Assembly: GCA_028287395.1 (NCBI GenBank)
Contig: JAQBPR010000126.1
Span: 19,247-83,246, forward strand
Length of the DNA: 64,000 nt
Reading direction: 5' to 3'
Source: Bacilli bacterium
GTDB lineage: Bacteria; Bacillota; Bacilli; Paenibacillales; NBRC-103111
Shown here: piece after piece, positions 1 through 8,881 of the stretch
Layout: the number at the start of each line of letters is the position of its first letter
How positions within the stretch are numbered: the stretch's first letter is position 1
Position numbers and translations under genes: made by a program
The notes under the pieces: model-generated
Databases searched by the model: none
What the model was told of the DNA's origin: nothing
What the model saw: only the letters and a program-made list of their open reading frames with translations

Positions 1-475
1 GAATGGCCATAGCCGTTATTTCGCAGAGAAAGTCCAGCTCTGTTCTGCCCGCATCCTCAGGTGAAAATTCAATTTTGCTAAAATATTTCTTAGCGTATTT
101 AATCGCTGCTTCTGCTGTTTCCAGCACTTGCTGCTTTTCCATCCGCAATTTATGCTTGCGATGAATCGGCGAGGTCGCTAAAAAAAGATGAATGCATGGA
201 TCCTGCGCACCGATCAAAGCTTCTCGCACGGCTTCAATATCCTGCTCACGCGAGCGAGCAAGCCCAATGACGCTGGCGTTCTTAATAATACGGGCCACCG
301 CGTTCACAGCGGCAAGATCTCCCGGCGATGCAGCGGGAAAACCGGCTTCGATGCGGTCCACTGCCAGCTTTTCCAATTGCAAAGCGATCTCCACTTTTTC
401 CTGCGTATTCAAGTTGACCCCAGGTGACTGCTCCCCATCTCGCAGCGTCGTATCAAAAATATAAATTTTTCGCAC
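1..475 (-). CDS. leuA: 2-isopropylmalate synthase, N-terminal part (cut by window edge)
   Basis: First committed step of leucine synthesis: condenses acetyl-CoA with 2-oxoisovalerate. About 158 residues are visible. The product opens [18 protein letters not shown], the metal-binding DTTLRDGEQ motif of the DRE-TIM family, followed by [11 protein letters not shown]. The start is GTG at 475, chosen because AGGAGGTG lies 5 bases upstream and no in-frame ATG fits the family start. It is last in the visible order ilvB-ilvN-ilvC-leuA, so 2-oxoisovalerate from the valine branch feeds it. A repeat of the SD-adjacent palindromic family (see 489-515) lies directly against its ribosome binding site. The 3' end lies beyond base 1. 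Confidence 0.95.
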   Translation of the reverse strand, partial: MRKIYIFDTTLRDGEQSPGVNLNTQEKVEIALQLEKLAVDRIEAGFPAASPGDLAAVNAVARIIKNASVIGLARSREQDIEAVREALIGAQDPCIHLFLATSPIHRKHKLRMEKQQVLETAEAAIKYAKKYFSKIEFSPEDAGRTELDFLCEITAMAI

Positions 476-488
476 ACTAACACCTCCT

Positions 489-515
489 GAAAGTTTTGTG
501 TAAGCAAAACCAGCT
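489..515 (-). repeat. Palindromic repeat abutting the leuA ribosome binding site
   Basis: On the coding (minus) strand the bases read GGTTTTGCTTACACAAAACTTTC and then run straight into AGGAGG of leuA. GTTTTG/CAAAAC forms a short hairpin. The same module lies directly upstream of AGGAGG in front of rpmI and of apbE in this window. What it does is unknown. Confidence 0.6.
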
Positions 516-524
516 TAATGCTTA

Positions 525-573
525 AACAGGGAATATACCTACAGTTATTTAGCACTGCGGCATATTCCCTGTT
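525..573. repeat. 12-bp inverted repeat between ilvC and leuA
   Basis: AACAGGGAATAT (525-536) is the exact reverse complement of ATATTCCCTGTT (562-573), with a 25-base loop. No T-run follows on the minus strand, so it is not a typical terminator. It could be an mRNA processing or stabilising stem in the ilv-leu transcript. Confidence 0.55.
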
Positions 574-596
574 CATTAATTACATTCGAAACTACC

Positions 597-1695
<1,099 letters not shown>

Positions 1696-1725
1696 CAAGA
1701 GTCATTAGATCCTCATATCATTTGT

Positions 1726-2220
1726 TTACTTGCTTACTGAACCGCGAATCATTGCGGTAACCCCTGTGCGAGATAGCTCACGAATGCCATAAGACTTCAA
1801 TAGCTCTGTCATTGCATCAATTTTATCACTATCTCCGACAACTTGCACGACAAGCGTTGTGGGTCCGATATCAACCACAGCCGCACGGAACGTTTCGACA
1901 ATGCCTAATATTTCCGGTCTAATGGCTGGTTCCGCACTTATCTTAATGAGCGCCAGCTCGCGCGCAACCATTGGATTGGCGCTAAGATCGATGACTTTGA
2001 TGACGTCAACAATCTTGTACAATTGTTTGGAAACCTGCTCTAACGTTTTATCATCGCCAGTCGTTACAATGACCATCCGAGATAAGCCAATTTCCTCAGA
2101 TTCCCCAACTGTTATGCTCTCGATATTAAAGCCGCGTCGTCCGAATAATCCAGAAACACGCTGCAGTACGCCAGGCTGATTATTTACAAGAACAGAAATC
2201 GTATGTCGCTTCATTTTCAT
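1726..2220 (-). CDS. ilvN: Acetolactate synthase small (regulatory) subunit
   Basis: Regulatory subunit of acetohydroxyacid synthase; it binds valine through an N-terminal ACT domain and activates IlvB. At 164 residues it has the usual length. The ACT domain is plain in ISVLVNNQPGVLQRVSGLF and GFNIESITVG (residues about 8-37), followed by the C-terminal ALS_ss_C domain. The start codon overlaps the ilvB stop by 4 bases, which implies translational coupling and fixed stoichiometry with the catalytic subunit. Bacillus literature often calls this gene ilvH. Confidence 0.97.
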   Translation of the reverse strand: MKMKRHTISVLVNNQPGVLQRVSGLFGRRGFNIESITVGESEEIGLSRMVIVTTGDDKTLEQVSKQLYKIVDVIKVIDLSANPMVARELALIKISAEPAIRPEILGIVETFRAAVVDIGPTTLVVQVVGDSDKIDAMTELLKSYGIRELSRTGVTAMIRGSVSK

Positions 2221-3959
2221 TGTGAATCCCCCATTAGCATATCGCTGATCGTATTCCCTTGCGTGACCATAGGATAAACATTTTCTTCCTTACGGACCAC
2301 AAAATCGATCAACACGGGACCATCCGTATCCAACGCTTCCTGCCAAACACGACGTGCTTCTTCTTTATTGGTCGCTCTTAGTCCTTTTACTCCATAAGCT
2401 TCCGCCAATTTGACGAAATCCGGACTGCCGGCGAGATCAATGTGACTTTCCCGATTATCGTAAAGAATTTCCTGCCATTGGCGTACCATGCCAAGCACTT
2501 GATTGTTAATGATAACAATTTTAACAGGGATCTTATTAATTGCGCAAATCGCCAGCTCTTGCGAGCACATTTGCATTCCACCATCGCCATTGATCGAGAC
2601 AACCAGTCGTTCCGGATTGCCCATTTGCGCCCCAATTGCCGAAGGAAATCCAAAGCCCATCGTACCCAAGCCACCCGAGGTTACCCAAGAACGCGGACGA
2701 GTAAAGCGATAGTATTGCGCTACCCACATTTGATGCTGACCTACATCTGTAGTTATAATCGCTTCGCCGTTCGTGGTTTCGTTAATAATTTCAATAACAA
2801 ACTGCGGCTTCAATTCTGTATCTGAATCGATATATTTAAGTGGAAATTCTTTTTTCATTTGCTGAACTTTTGCAATCCAATCCGCTGATTTAGCCTGTTT
2901 TGCCAATGTATTGGCATATTCCAGCACAGCTTTAACATCGCCCACACAAGGAATAGCCGTTTTCACGTTTTTGCCGATTTCAGCTGGGTCCACATCAATA
3001 TGGACAATTTTCGCTTTTGGTGCAAATCCGTCCAGCTTCATCGTTACCCGATCATCAAAACGGGCCCCAATGGAGATCAGCAAATCCGCATCTTGAATCG
3101 ATTTATTTGCTGTATACGTTCCGTGCATTCCCGGCATTCCCATCCACAGCTCATGAGAGCTAGGAAATCCGCTTAAGCCAAGCAATGTAGTAGTAATCGG
3201 AATCTGTGTTTTGTTTACGAACTCAATTAATTCATTCGAGGCATTCGCGTAAACTACACCACCACCAGCCAGAATTACAGGACGTTCTGCTGCTTCAATC
3301 GCTTTGATGATTTTTTCCACTTGCTGTTTATTCGGATCCATCGTTGGATGATAACCGCGAATATTTACTTTATCCACCGGCTTGAATATCGTTTTCTCAC
3401 CGGAAATATCTTTGGGAATATCAATTAAGACCGGACCCTTACGTCCTGTATTGGCAATATGAAAAGCTTCATGGATGATGCGCGGTAAATCCTCGACATC
3501 ACGCACAAGATAGCTATGCTTGGTAATGGGCATGGTAATACCGGTAATATCCGCTTCCTGAAATGCATCTGTTCCGATAAAAGTCGAAGCCACGTTCCCT
3601 GTAATAACTACTAGTGGAACAGAATCCATATAGGCAGTCGCAATTCCCGTGACCAAATTCGTTGCCCCAGGACCTGAAGTTGCAATACAAACACCGACTT
3701 TTCCTGTTGTTCTGGCATAACCATCCGCTGCATGAATCGCTCCTTGCTCATGACGTGTCAGCAAGTGATGGAAATCCGGATTTCCGTGCATCGCATTATA
3801 GATGTGCAGTACGGCACCACCAGGGTAACCAAATACACAATCCACCCCTTCGAGAAGCAAGCAACGCAGTAATATATCAGACCCCGTAATGAAATCCGGT
3901 TGCACTAGCTTCGCTCTTAATTCTTCTTTTAACAATTTGGTCGGACTTTGAATACTCAT
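2217..3959 (-). CDS. ilvB: Acetolactate synthase large (catalytic) subunit
   Basis: ThDP- and FAD-dependent acetohydroxyacid synthase that starts the valine, leucine and isoleucine branches. It has 580 residues in three domains: N-terminal pyrimidine-binding domain with VFGYPGGAVLHIYNA and the catalytic Glu in HEQGAIHAADGYAR; central FAD-linked domain; C-terminal ThDP domain with the GDGGMQMC...NN metal motif near residue 445. A GGGGAGGG ribosome binding site precedes the ATG. It is first gene of the ilv-leu operon, directly behind the T-box leader at 4000-4352 and a consensus promoter. Confidence 0.98.
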   Translation of the reverse strand: MSIQSPTKLLKEELRAKLVQPDFITGSDILLRCLLLEGVDCVFGYPGGAVLHIYNAMHGNPDFHHLLTRHEQGAIHAADGYARTTGKVGVCIATSGPGATNLVTGIATAYMDSVPLVVITGNVASTFIGTDAFQEADITGITMPITKHSYLVRDVEDLPRIIHEAFHIANTGRKGPVLIDIPKDISGEKTIFKPVDKVNIRGYHPTMDPNKQQVEKIIKAIEAAERPVILAGGGVVYANASNELIEFVNKTQIPITTTLLGLSGFPSSHELWMGMPGMHGTYTANKSIQDADLLISIGARFDDRVTMKLDGFAPKAKIVHIDVDPAEIGKNVKTAIPCVGDVKAVLEYANTLAKQAKSADWIAKVQQMKKEFPLKYIDSDTELKPQFVIEIINETTNGEAIITTDVGQHQMWVAQYYRFTRPRSWVTSGGLGTMGFGFPSAIGAQMGNPERLVVSINGDGGMQMCSQELAICAINKIPVKIVIINNQVLGMVRQWQEILYDNRESHIDLAGSPDFVKLAEAYGVKGLRATNKEEARRVWQEALDTDGPVLIDFVVRKEENVYPMVTQGNTISDMLMGDSQ

Positions 3960-3999
3960 CCTTAACCCTCCCCACTAAAATACAAATCAGCCCAACAAA

Positions 4000-4352
4000 A
4001 AGCAAAAAACCCTTTCATCCCAAACGCTAATAAAGCATTTGACGGGACGAAAGGGGTTAGTTCTTCCGTGGTACCACCCAAATTTGCTATGCATCTCACA
4101 ATGCATAACCTTTGTGGGTATCATAACAAAGCAGTTACGACAAACAAACTGTTTATCAGATACCGTAGGCACGATAACGTGTGCCGTTCCGATTTTCCCT
4201 AGTAACCAAGAGATGATACACGCTTGCTTTTCAGGAAAACAGCTCCGAGGTGAGCTCGTCAATAAGGGATTAAGGCATTGGTTCCAGCTAATCCTTTGCT
4301 CTCTGATACATAAGAGCCCTTATCACTTCGTCCTCTTCATAGCCGATTGCTT
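4000..4352 (-). promoter_or_regulatory. T-box riboswitch leader of the ilv-leu operon
   Basis: The coding strand carries the T-box sequence GGGTGGTACCACGG (near 4065-4080) that pairs with uncharged tRNA. It is followed by a terminator whose arms contain CCCCTTTCGTCCC and GGGATGAAAGGGTT before a T-run (4003-4058). Upstream, ATAAGGG/CCCTTAT brackets stem I, with the GA-rich AGTGA motif on the 5' side. The probable specifier is CTC (Leu), in GAGCTCACC on the 3' side of stem I; this is a reading by eye. High uncharged tRNA would favour antitermination and ilvB expression. Confidence 0.92.
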
Positions 4353-4359
4353 AGAATTT

Positions 4360-4388
4360 ATTATATGCATTTCCGTTTAAATAGTCAA
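4360..4388 (-). promoter_or_regulatory. SigA-type promoter of the ilv-leu operon
   Basis: On the minus strand TTGACT (4388-4383) and TATAAT (4365-4360) are separated by exactly 17 bases. The expected transcription start lies just upstream of the T-box stem I. The promoter starts 5 bases after the rplT stop codon. Confidence 0.8.
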
Positions 4389-4392
4389 TGAT

Positions 4393-4752
4393 CTAAACGT
4401 TTATTTTTTGTTTTGCAGCTACGGCCAAATCAGAGAATGCTTTTGAATCCGTTACTGCAAGATCAGCAAGCATCTTACGGTTAACGTCCACACCCGCTAA
4501 TTTCAAGCCGTACATGAATGTGCTGTAAGTCAAACCGTTAATCCGAGCTGCCGCGTTAATACGCGTAACCCATAATCTGCGGAAATCACGTTTTTTGCGA
4601 CGACGGTCACGGTATGCGTAAAGCAGGGATTTCATTACTTGTTGGTTTGCGGTTCTAAACAATCTATGCTTTGATCCAAAATATCCTCTTGCCAGCTTCA
4701 ATACTTTCTTATGACGACGACGGGTTACAAAACCGCCTTTTACTCTTGCCAT
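4393..4752 (-). CDS. rplT: 50S ribosomal protein L20
   Basis: Binds 23S rRNA early in 50S assembly and in Firmicutes also represses its own operon by binding the leader mRNA. At 119 residues it has the standard length, with the very basic N-terminus ([22 protein letters not shown]) that forms the long rRNA-binding helix. AGGAGG lies upstream of the ATG. It is last of infC-rpmI-rplT; the L20 leader at 5739-5875 is the presumed target of its autoregulation. Confidence 0.98.
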   Translation of the reverse strand: MARVKGGFVTRRRHKKVLKLARGYFGSKHRLFRTANQQVMKSLLYAYRDRRRKKRDFRRLWVTRINAAARINGLTYSTFMYGLKLAGVDVNRKMLADLAVTDSKAFSDLAVAAKQKINV

Positions 4753-4788
4753 AGTGTTCTACCTCCTAATTTTTATCGAGCAATCCAA

Positions 4789-4989
4789 TTATTTCATGTA
4801 AACAAGCAAAGATTTAATACGTTTTACATCGCCGCTTGACATCACTGCGGATCTGCCTAAACGCGCTTTTTGTTTTGGTGACTTGCCTTCCAATTGGTGG
4901 CGAGCGCCTGACTTCATTCTGATAATTTTACCTGTACCCGTTTTTCTAAAGCGCTTTGCTGCGCCACGGTGTGTTTTCATTTTTGGCAT
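4789..4989 (-). CDS. rpmI: 50S ribosomal protein L35
   Basis: Small, basic 50S subunit protein of 66 residues with the family opening [14 protein letters not shown] and the later [11 protein letters not shown]. The ATG at 4989 is chosen over an upstream in-frame start because AAGGAGG lies 8 bases before it and the product then matches the family start. It is the middle gene of infC-rpmI-rplT. The gap to infC is filled by two copies of the SD-adjacent palindromic repeat, an unusual insertion in an essential translation operon. Confidence 0.97.
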   Translation of the reverse strand: MPKMKTHRGAAKRFRKTGTGKIIRMKSGARHQLEGKSPKQKARLGRSAVMSSGDVKRIKSLLVYMK

Positions 4990-4998
4990 GAGATGATC

Positions 4999-5081
4999 CT
5001 CCTTAGAGTTTTGTGTAAGCAAAACTTGCTTCGTAAGCATTCGCTAGGTTTTCGTAAAAAACCTTGCGTCGAAAGCATATA
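4999..5081 (-). repeat. Tandem pair of SD-adjacent palindromic repeats before rpmI
   Basis: On the minus strand the proximal copy reads GCTTACGAAGCAAGTTTTGC, then TTACACAAAACTCT, and ends in AAGGAGG of rpmI. A degenerate distal copy, GCTTTCGACGCAAGG..TTTTTTACGAAAACC, lies just upstream. The same two-copy arrangement precedes apbE at 43705-43787. Confidence 0.65.
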
Positions 5082-5088
5082 CTTAATT

Positions 5089-5601
5089 TTACTGCTGTTT
5101 GGACTGCAATATCATGATCATGCTGCGACCTTCAAGCTTTGGATGACGCTCAATCGTCGATAATTGCTCTACTTCAACCGCAACGCGATCCAGTACTTTT
5201 TTACCGATTTGAGAATGAGTAATTTCCCGTCCACGGAAACGAACAGAGCACTTTACTTTATCTCCATCACCTAAAAATTTGACAACATTGCGAAGCTTCG
5301 TTTGAAAATCATGTTCTTCAATCGTTGCACTAAAGCGTACTTCTTTGATATCAATGATTTTTTGATTTTTACGCGCTTCTTTATCCTTCTTCTGCAGCTC
5401 ATACCGATACTTGCCGTAATCCATAATCCGACATACAGGCGGTTTAGCGGTAGGGGCTACATTGACCAAATCCAGATTAAGATCCGTTGCCATTTGCATG
5501 GCTTCGCGATAAAGCTTAATGCCTAATTGCTCGCCTTCTGCACCGATCAGTCGAACTTCTTTGACTCGAATCTCGTCGTTCACTTGATGATCTTTACTAA
5601 T
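5089..5601 (-). CDS. infC: Translation initiation factor IF-3 (ATT start)
   Basis: Keeps 30S subunits free and proofreads start-codon selection. The best start is ATT at 5601, which gives ISKDHQVNDEIRVKEVRLIG, the classic IF3 N-terminus, 170 residues in all. GGAGG lies just upstream. A rare ATT/ATC/ATA start on infC is known in bacteria and serves IF3 autoregulation. A shorter version beginning at GTG 5583 would remove part of the N-domain. The N-domain, lysine-rich linker (QKKDKEARKNQK) and C-domain with the conserved VKFLGDGDKVKCSVRFRGRE region are all present. It heads the infC-rpmI-rplT operon behind the L20 leader. Confidence 0.97.
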   Translation of the reverse strand: MSKDHQVNDEIRVKEVRLIGAEGEQLGIKLYREAMQMATDLNLDLVNVAPTAKPPVCRIMDYGKYRYELQKKDKEARKNQKIIDIKEVRFSATIEEHDFQTKLRNVVKFLGDGDKVKCSVRFRGREITHSQIGKKVLDRVAVEVEQLSTIERHPKLEGRSMIMILQSKQQ

Positions 5602-5642
5602 AACCTGCCACCTCCATTAATAACGTTCACATGCCAAGCATC

Positions 5643-5710
5643 AAGGATAAACGGCTACGCCGTCTTTTCAAGACGGTAGCGTTTGTCCGGATTTATAAGA
5701 TCAGTATAAG
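5643..5710. repeat. Dispersed hairpin repeat, family A, copy 1
   Basis: GGATAAACGGCTACGCCGTCTT and AAGACGGTAGCGTTTGTCC form an imperfect hairpin, followed by the conserved tail TTATAAGATCAGTATAA. Near-identical copies lie at 42743-42847 and 53099-53165, with a degenerate one at 63314-63397. This copy sits between the L20-leader terminator and the infC ribosome binding site. Confidence 0.75.
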
Positions 5711-5734
5711 TGGCTAAACCTTATATTTTCTTAT

Positions 5735-5880
5735 AAATAAAAAAAGATGCAGGCGCATTCGGCCCACATCTTCATCAATTTCATTCATAAGTATTGAACA
5801 TACTATGATCATGAAACCAGCCAACGACAAGTCGGTCAGGTGAGAAGCGGGCGCTTCTGCTTGGTTGTAAACATATACTG
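5735..5880 (-). promoter_or_regulatory. L20 leader (autoregulatory mRNA leader) of infC-rpmI-rplT
   Basis: On the coding strand the leader carries CACCTGACCGACTTGTCG, GGTTTCATGATCATAG and a long 3' hairpin in which AAGATGTGGGCCG pairs with CGCCTGCATCTT, followed by a T-run (terminator at 5739-5773). This matches the layout of the Firmicutes L20 leader, in which L20 binding promotes premature termination. Its position upstream of infC fits. Confidence 0.85.
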
Positions 5881-5883
5881 AAT

Positions 5884-5912
5884 AATATACATGATTGATG
5901 CTGCATTGTCAA
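5884..5912 (-). promoter_or_regulatory. Promoter of the infC operon
   Basis: On the minus strand TTGACA (5912-5907) and TATATT (5889-5884) are separated by 17 bases. The promoter lies directly upstream of the L20 leader and downstream of the glycosyltransferase stop at 5928. Confidence 0.75.
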
Positions 5913-5927
5913 TTGCAAATCAAAAGC

Positions 5928-7163
5928 TTAACTAGCTTGTTTACTGCGAACTTCTTCTAATCGGATGACACGCGTATGTACCGTGTGACTCCATTGTTTA
6001 TTATTTTGCGTAAAGAAAGCGTGAATCGTAATCGGCCACCAAGATAAGAGGAAGACAAAGAATGTCGGAATCTTAAAAAACATCTGCCATGGCGCTTTTT
6101 CAAGAATTAAAGCAAGCGGGAACTGAAGATAGGTTCCAACCGTAAGTAATGTAAACAAGAGCGGCGCTTTATCAAATACCGATGTAAAATGTACATGACC
6201 TGGAAGCAATCTATCGCCCCATAAGAAGACTGTCAACAGCGAGCTGATCATCAAATTATAAACGTTCATGGCGTAGATCGCCGTATCAATTTTTGCCCAA
6301 TTCCCTTCCTTCAATCCACTCCAAAGCAAAGGCAAGGAATAACGTCTTGCTACTTCAAAATGACCTTGCATCCATCTTAAGCGTTGTCTTGCCGAAGCTT
6401 TATAAGTAAGCGGCTTTTCATCATAGACTTTGGCATCATAGTTGAAGGATGGATAAATTCCTCTTTGCACGCAGCGCATCGTGAATTCAAGATCTTCCAC
6501 TAAGCTTGTTGCGCCCCAGCCCATTTCTTTAAGCAGCAAAGTATCAAAGCACATACCCGTACCACCCAAAAAGTTAGCTAACTTTAAATTTGTCCGCGGA
6601 TTTTGCCAAAGGCGATTGCAATACCAATAAGTTACGGCATAGGCCGAAGTAACCCATGAATCATGCGGGTTTTTCGTATCCAGATACGCTTGAATAACTC
6701 TTGATCCAGAGCATAAGTCATTGTTCATATGAATCAAATAATCCTGACTGACCAGATTATCAGCATCCACAATCACAATCGAATCGTAGGAACGTGGAAG
6801 CTTCCATAATTCTTTCAGCATCCATTCAATCGCAAAACCTTTCCCCTTAAGCGTAGCATGGTGTCGTTCATATGCGTAAACGCCATGTTGTCTGACTATA
6901 TCAGCGGTTTTATCAGAGCAGTTATCACAGATTACCATTATATCGTACATCTCTTTTGGATAATTTAAGCTTTTCAAGTTTTCAATCAACGCTCCGACTA
7001 CTTGTTCTTCGTTGTGCGCTGCAACTAAAATGGCAAATGTTTTTTGTGGCGCATATTGTATCTTTGCTTTCTTACGATACCAACCAAAAAAACTAAGAAA
7101 TAACTGATACCCACCCACTAAAGCCAAAACAATTTGCATAACAAATAAAACACGATCCAGCAT
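5928..7163 (-). CDS. Membrane glycosyltransferase, family 2
   Basis: Processive-type GT2 enzyme that probably moves a sugar from a nucleotide-sugar onto a lipid or polymer at the cytoplasmic membrane. The chosen ATG (7163) has GGGGGA 8 bases upstream and gives 411 residues. It begins with one membrane helix (LFVMQIVLALVGGYQLFL), then the GT-A domain: AILVAAHNEE, DNCSD, the metal motif DADN, EDLEF and QRLRW (the QxxRW motif of processive enzymes). Several C-terminal membrane helices follow. An in-frame extension to ATG 7421 exists but lacks a ribosome binding site and would overlap the PhoP-box-like array, so it is not preferred. The sugar and acceptor cannot be told from sequence. Confidence 0.85.
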   Translation of the reverse strand: MLDRVLFVMQIVLALVGGYQLFLSFFGWYRKKAKIQYAPQKTFAILVAAHNEEQVVGALIENLKSLNYPKEMYDIMVICDNCSDKTADIVRQHGVYAYERHHATLKGKGFAIEWMLKELWKLPRSYDSIVIVDADNLVSQDYLIHMNNDLCSGSRVIQAYLDTKNPHDSWVTSAYAVTYWYCNRLWQNPRTNLKLANFLGGTGMCFDTLLLKEMGWGATSLVEDLEFTMRCVQRGIYPSFNYDAKVYDEKPLTYKASARQRLRWMQGHFEVARRYSLPLLWSGLKEGNWAKIDTAIYAMNVYNLMISSLLTVFLWGDRLLPGHVHFTSVFDKAPLLFTLLTVGTYLQFPLALILEKAPWQMFFKIPTFFVFLLSWWPITIHAFFTQNNKQWSHTVHTRVIRLEEVRSKQAS

Positions 7164-7380
7164 CTCGTATGTCCCCCTTTTAAGGTTTACCTTTTTCTCT
7201 CTACAACATCTACCGTTACGATTTTCCGCTCTTTCCATGTTTTTGTCAAAAGCCCCTGATTGCGCATAGGAGTCATACCATTGGTAAATCGCGGGAAACC
7301 GTAAGAAATCACCTAACGTTCTCTTAATCCATCGCAAAAGGTCTTGTTTCCATCGTTTTTCATCTTTCCAGTCACAAAAT

Positions 7381-7418
7381 TGTAACGTTTCTGTAACTTG
7401 ATTGTAATCATTCTGTAA
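7381..7418 (-). promoter_or_regulatory. Four TTACA direct repeats at 11-bp spacing (PhoP-box-like)
   Basis: On the glycosyltransferase coding strand TTACA occurs four times with exact 11-base periodicity (plus-strand TGTAA at 7381, 7392, 7403 and 7414). Bacillus PhoP dimers bind TT(A/C/T)ACA-type direct repeats one helical turn apart. The site lies about 220 bases upstream of the preferred start and about 155 bases upstream of the divergent PAP2 gene. Phosphate control is inferred. Confidence 0.55.
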
Positions 7419-7573
7419 CATTAGTATGTTTCAATAGGATTCCCAAAAAATATCTGTTGTTATACGACCGAAATAAAATAATTTTTTTCTTTACAAAACC
7501 TTCATAGATTTGTTAATTTTGCGATGACATGGAGACTTTATAATAGGACTATAAGTATGAGGAGGCGATCCAT

Positions 7574-8098
7574 TTGAGTCGAGTGATGAATTGGTTGCAG
7601 CAGCATGAAAATCAAGTGTTTCTTTGGGTAAATCAACGCAATCCGATCTCATTTATTGATTTTATCTTACAGCGAATCACACATCTTGGGGGAGCTTCGA
7701 TCACCATCGCAAGTATGCTTAGCCTCATTCTCTTTACGCATGATGCGTGGAGAATCATGGCGATACAAGCTATCATTGCACTAGCTGTTAGTCATATACC
7801 TGTTGCTATCCTCAAGAAAAAGTACCCGCGTTTACGTCCGTATCTCGTGTTACCCGACACCAAAACATGCAAAAAGCCGCTGGTTGACCATTCTTTCCCA
7901 TCCGGTCATACAACGGCTATTTTCTCCATCATTATTCCTTTTGTAATTAGCGCTCCATACATGACTTTTATCGTAGTACCGATTGCAATGACGGTAGCCT
8001 ACTCCCGTGTATATTTAGGTTTACATTATCCCTCTGATTGTGTTGTAGGCGCTTTGCTGGGTGCTTCTGCGGCTCTTTTAGCTGCTGTAATTGTTTGA
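7574..8098 (+). CDS. PAP2-family phosphatase, possibly undecaprenyl-diphosphatase (BcrC-like)
   Basis: Membrane lipid phosphatase. It has 174 residues and several membrane helices. All three signature motifs are present: KKKYPRLRP (KxxxxxxRP type), PSGHTTA, and SRVYLGLHYPSD with the catalytic His and Asp. The length and motif spacing fit BcrC/YbjG-type undecaprenyl-pyrophosphatases that recycle the cell-wall lipid carrier; a phosphatidate phosphatase role is not excluded. The TTG start is supported by AGGAGG 8 bases upstream. It is divergent from the glycosyltransferase. Its last 73 bases overlap the 3' end of trmB on the other strand. Confidence 0.85.
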   Translation: MSRVMNWLQQHENQVFLWVNQRNPISFIDFILQRITHLGGASITIASMLSLILFTHDAWRIMAIQAIIALAVSHIPVAILKKKYPRLRPYLVLPDTKTCKKPLVDHSFPSGHTTAIFSIIIPFVISAPYMTFIVVPIAMTVAYSRVYLGLHYPSDCVVGALLGASAALLAAVIV

Positions 8099-8772
8099 TT
8101 CGGATGCTCTCCCAGAATAATTTCACAACGATAAATCGGCATCCCTTGCCCAGCAAATTTGGTTTCATATTCAGTCATGACTAAATCATGTCGTAATCCT
8201 TCGCTATGCAAATGAAGTGAAATGTTCCGCATACGAAGCCCAAGATCCGCAAATGTATTTAAAGAAAATTCAAATAAGGACTGTGAATCCGTTTTTAAAT
8301 GGATTTGACCTTGTTCATTAAGCAAATGAATGTATTGCTTTATAAATCCTTCATGCGTAAGTCTTCTACGGGCATGTCTATTTTTAGGCCATGGATCACT
8401 AAAATTTAAATAAATTCGCGCAATTTCACTTTGAGCAAACGCTTCGAGTATATGTTCAATATTCAAAAGCGCTAAAGCAAGATTAGCTAAGCTTGCGGAA
8501 GCGTGATCTTCACGAGAGCGCCTGGCTTTAATGCTTGCTTTGCGCACCAATTCATCGTACATGTCTATGCCAATAAAATTAATATCTGGATTTTGCAAAC
8601 TGAGCTCACTAATAAATTGACCTTTTCCCATGCCTAACTCAACATGAATGGGGTGGTCGTTTTTAAAATAATTTTTGGCCCAGCTTCCTTTGTAGTCTTT
8701 GGGGTTAAGCACCACTAAATCCGGTTGCTGCTCTAAAGCTTCCCGAATGCCTTTTATTCCACGCAATCGCAT
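8026..8772 (-). CDS. trmB: tRNA (guanine-N7-)-methyltransferase
   Basis: Class I SAM methyltransferase that makes m7G46 in the tRNA variable loop. Motifs: SAM loop ELGMGKGQF near residue 45, NFSDPWPKNRHARRRL (family hallmark, near residue 125), and the C-terminal TxYE-like MTEYETKF. ATG 8772 is chosen because GTGGAGG lies just upstream; the longer in-frame start has no ribosome binding site. At 248 residues it is longer than the usual 210-220, owing to an Ala/Pro/Thr-rich tail after YRCEIILGE. That tail is encoded in the 73-base convergent overlap with the PAP2 gene. Confidence 0.95.
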   Translation of the reverse strand: MRLRGIKGIREALEQQPDLVVLNPKDYKGSWAKNYFKNDHPIHVELGMGKGQFISELSLQNPDINFIGIDMYDELVRKASIKARRSREDHASASLANLALALLNIEHILEAFAQSEIARIYLNFSDPWPKNRHARRRLTHEGFIKQYIHLLNEQGQIHLKTDSQSLFEFSLNTFADLGLRMRNISLHLHSEGLRHDLVMTEYETKFAGQGMPIYRCEIILGEHPNQTITAAKRAAEAPSKAPTTQSEG

Positions 8773-8839
8773 TGCTGTTCCTCCACAATCGTTCGTTTTA
8801 CAAAATGATAGACGATTCACATGGAAAAATCAAAAGAAA

Positions 8840-8874
8840 CTGCAAAAACTCCCCGAATGGGGAGTCCTTCGCAG
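8840..8874 (-). terminator. Rho-independent terminator of the WGxxGxxG gene
   Basis: ACTCCCC-ATTC-GGGGAGT hairpin followed on the minus strand by TTTTT, 8-40 bases after the stop codon of the gene at 8882. The outer arms CTGC..GCAG extend the stem. Confidence 0.8.
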
Positions 8875-8881
8875 TTCCAGG

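Noticed and set aside
188..464. Overlapping plus-strand ORFs at the start
   Set aside because: They are shadows of leuA, which has family motifs and a clear start.
4039..4380. 113-codon plus-strand ORF
   Set aside because: It lies within the T-box leader of the ilv-leu operon on the opposite strand; conserved RNA elements explain the sequence.
7164..7421. N-terminal extension of the GT2 glycosyltransferase to ATG 7421
   Set aside because: No ribosome binding site at that start; the segment overlaps the TTACA direct repeats, and a strong site lies before ATG 7163.
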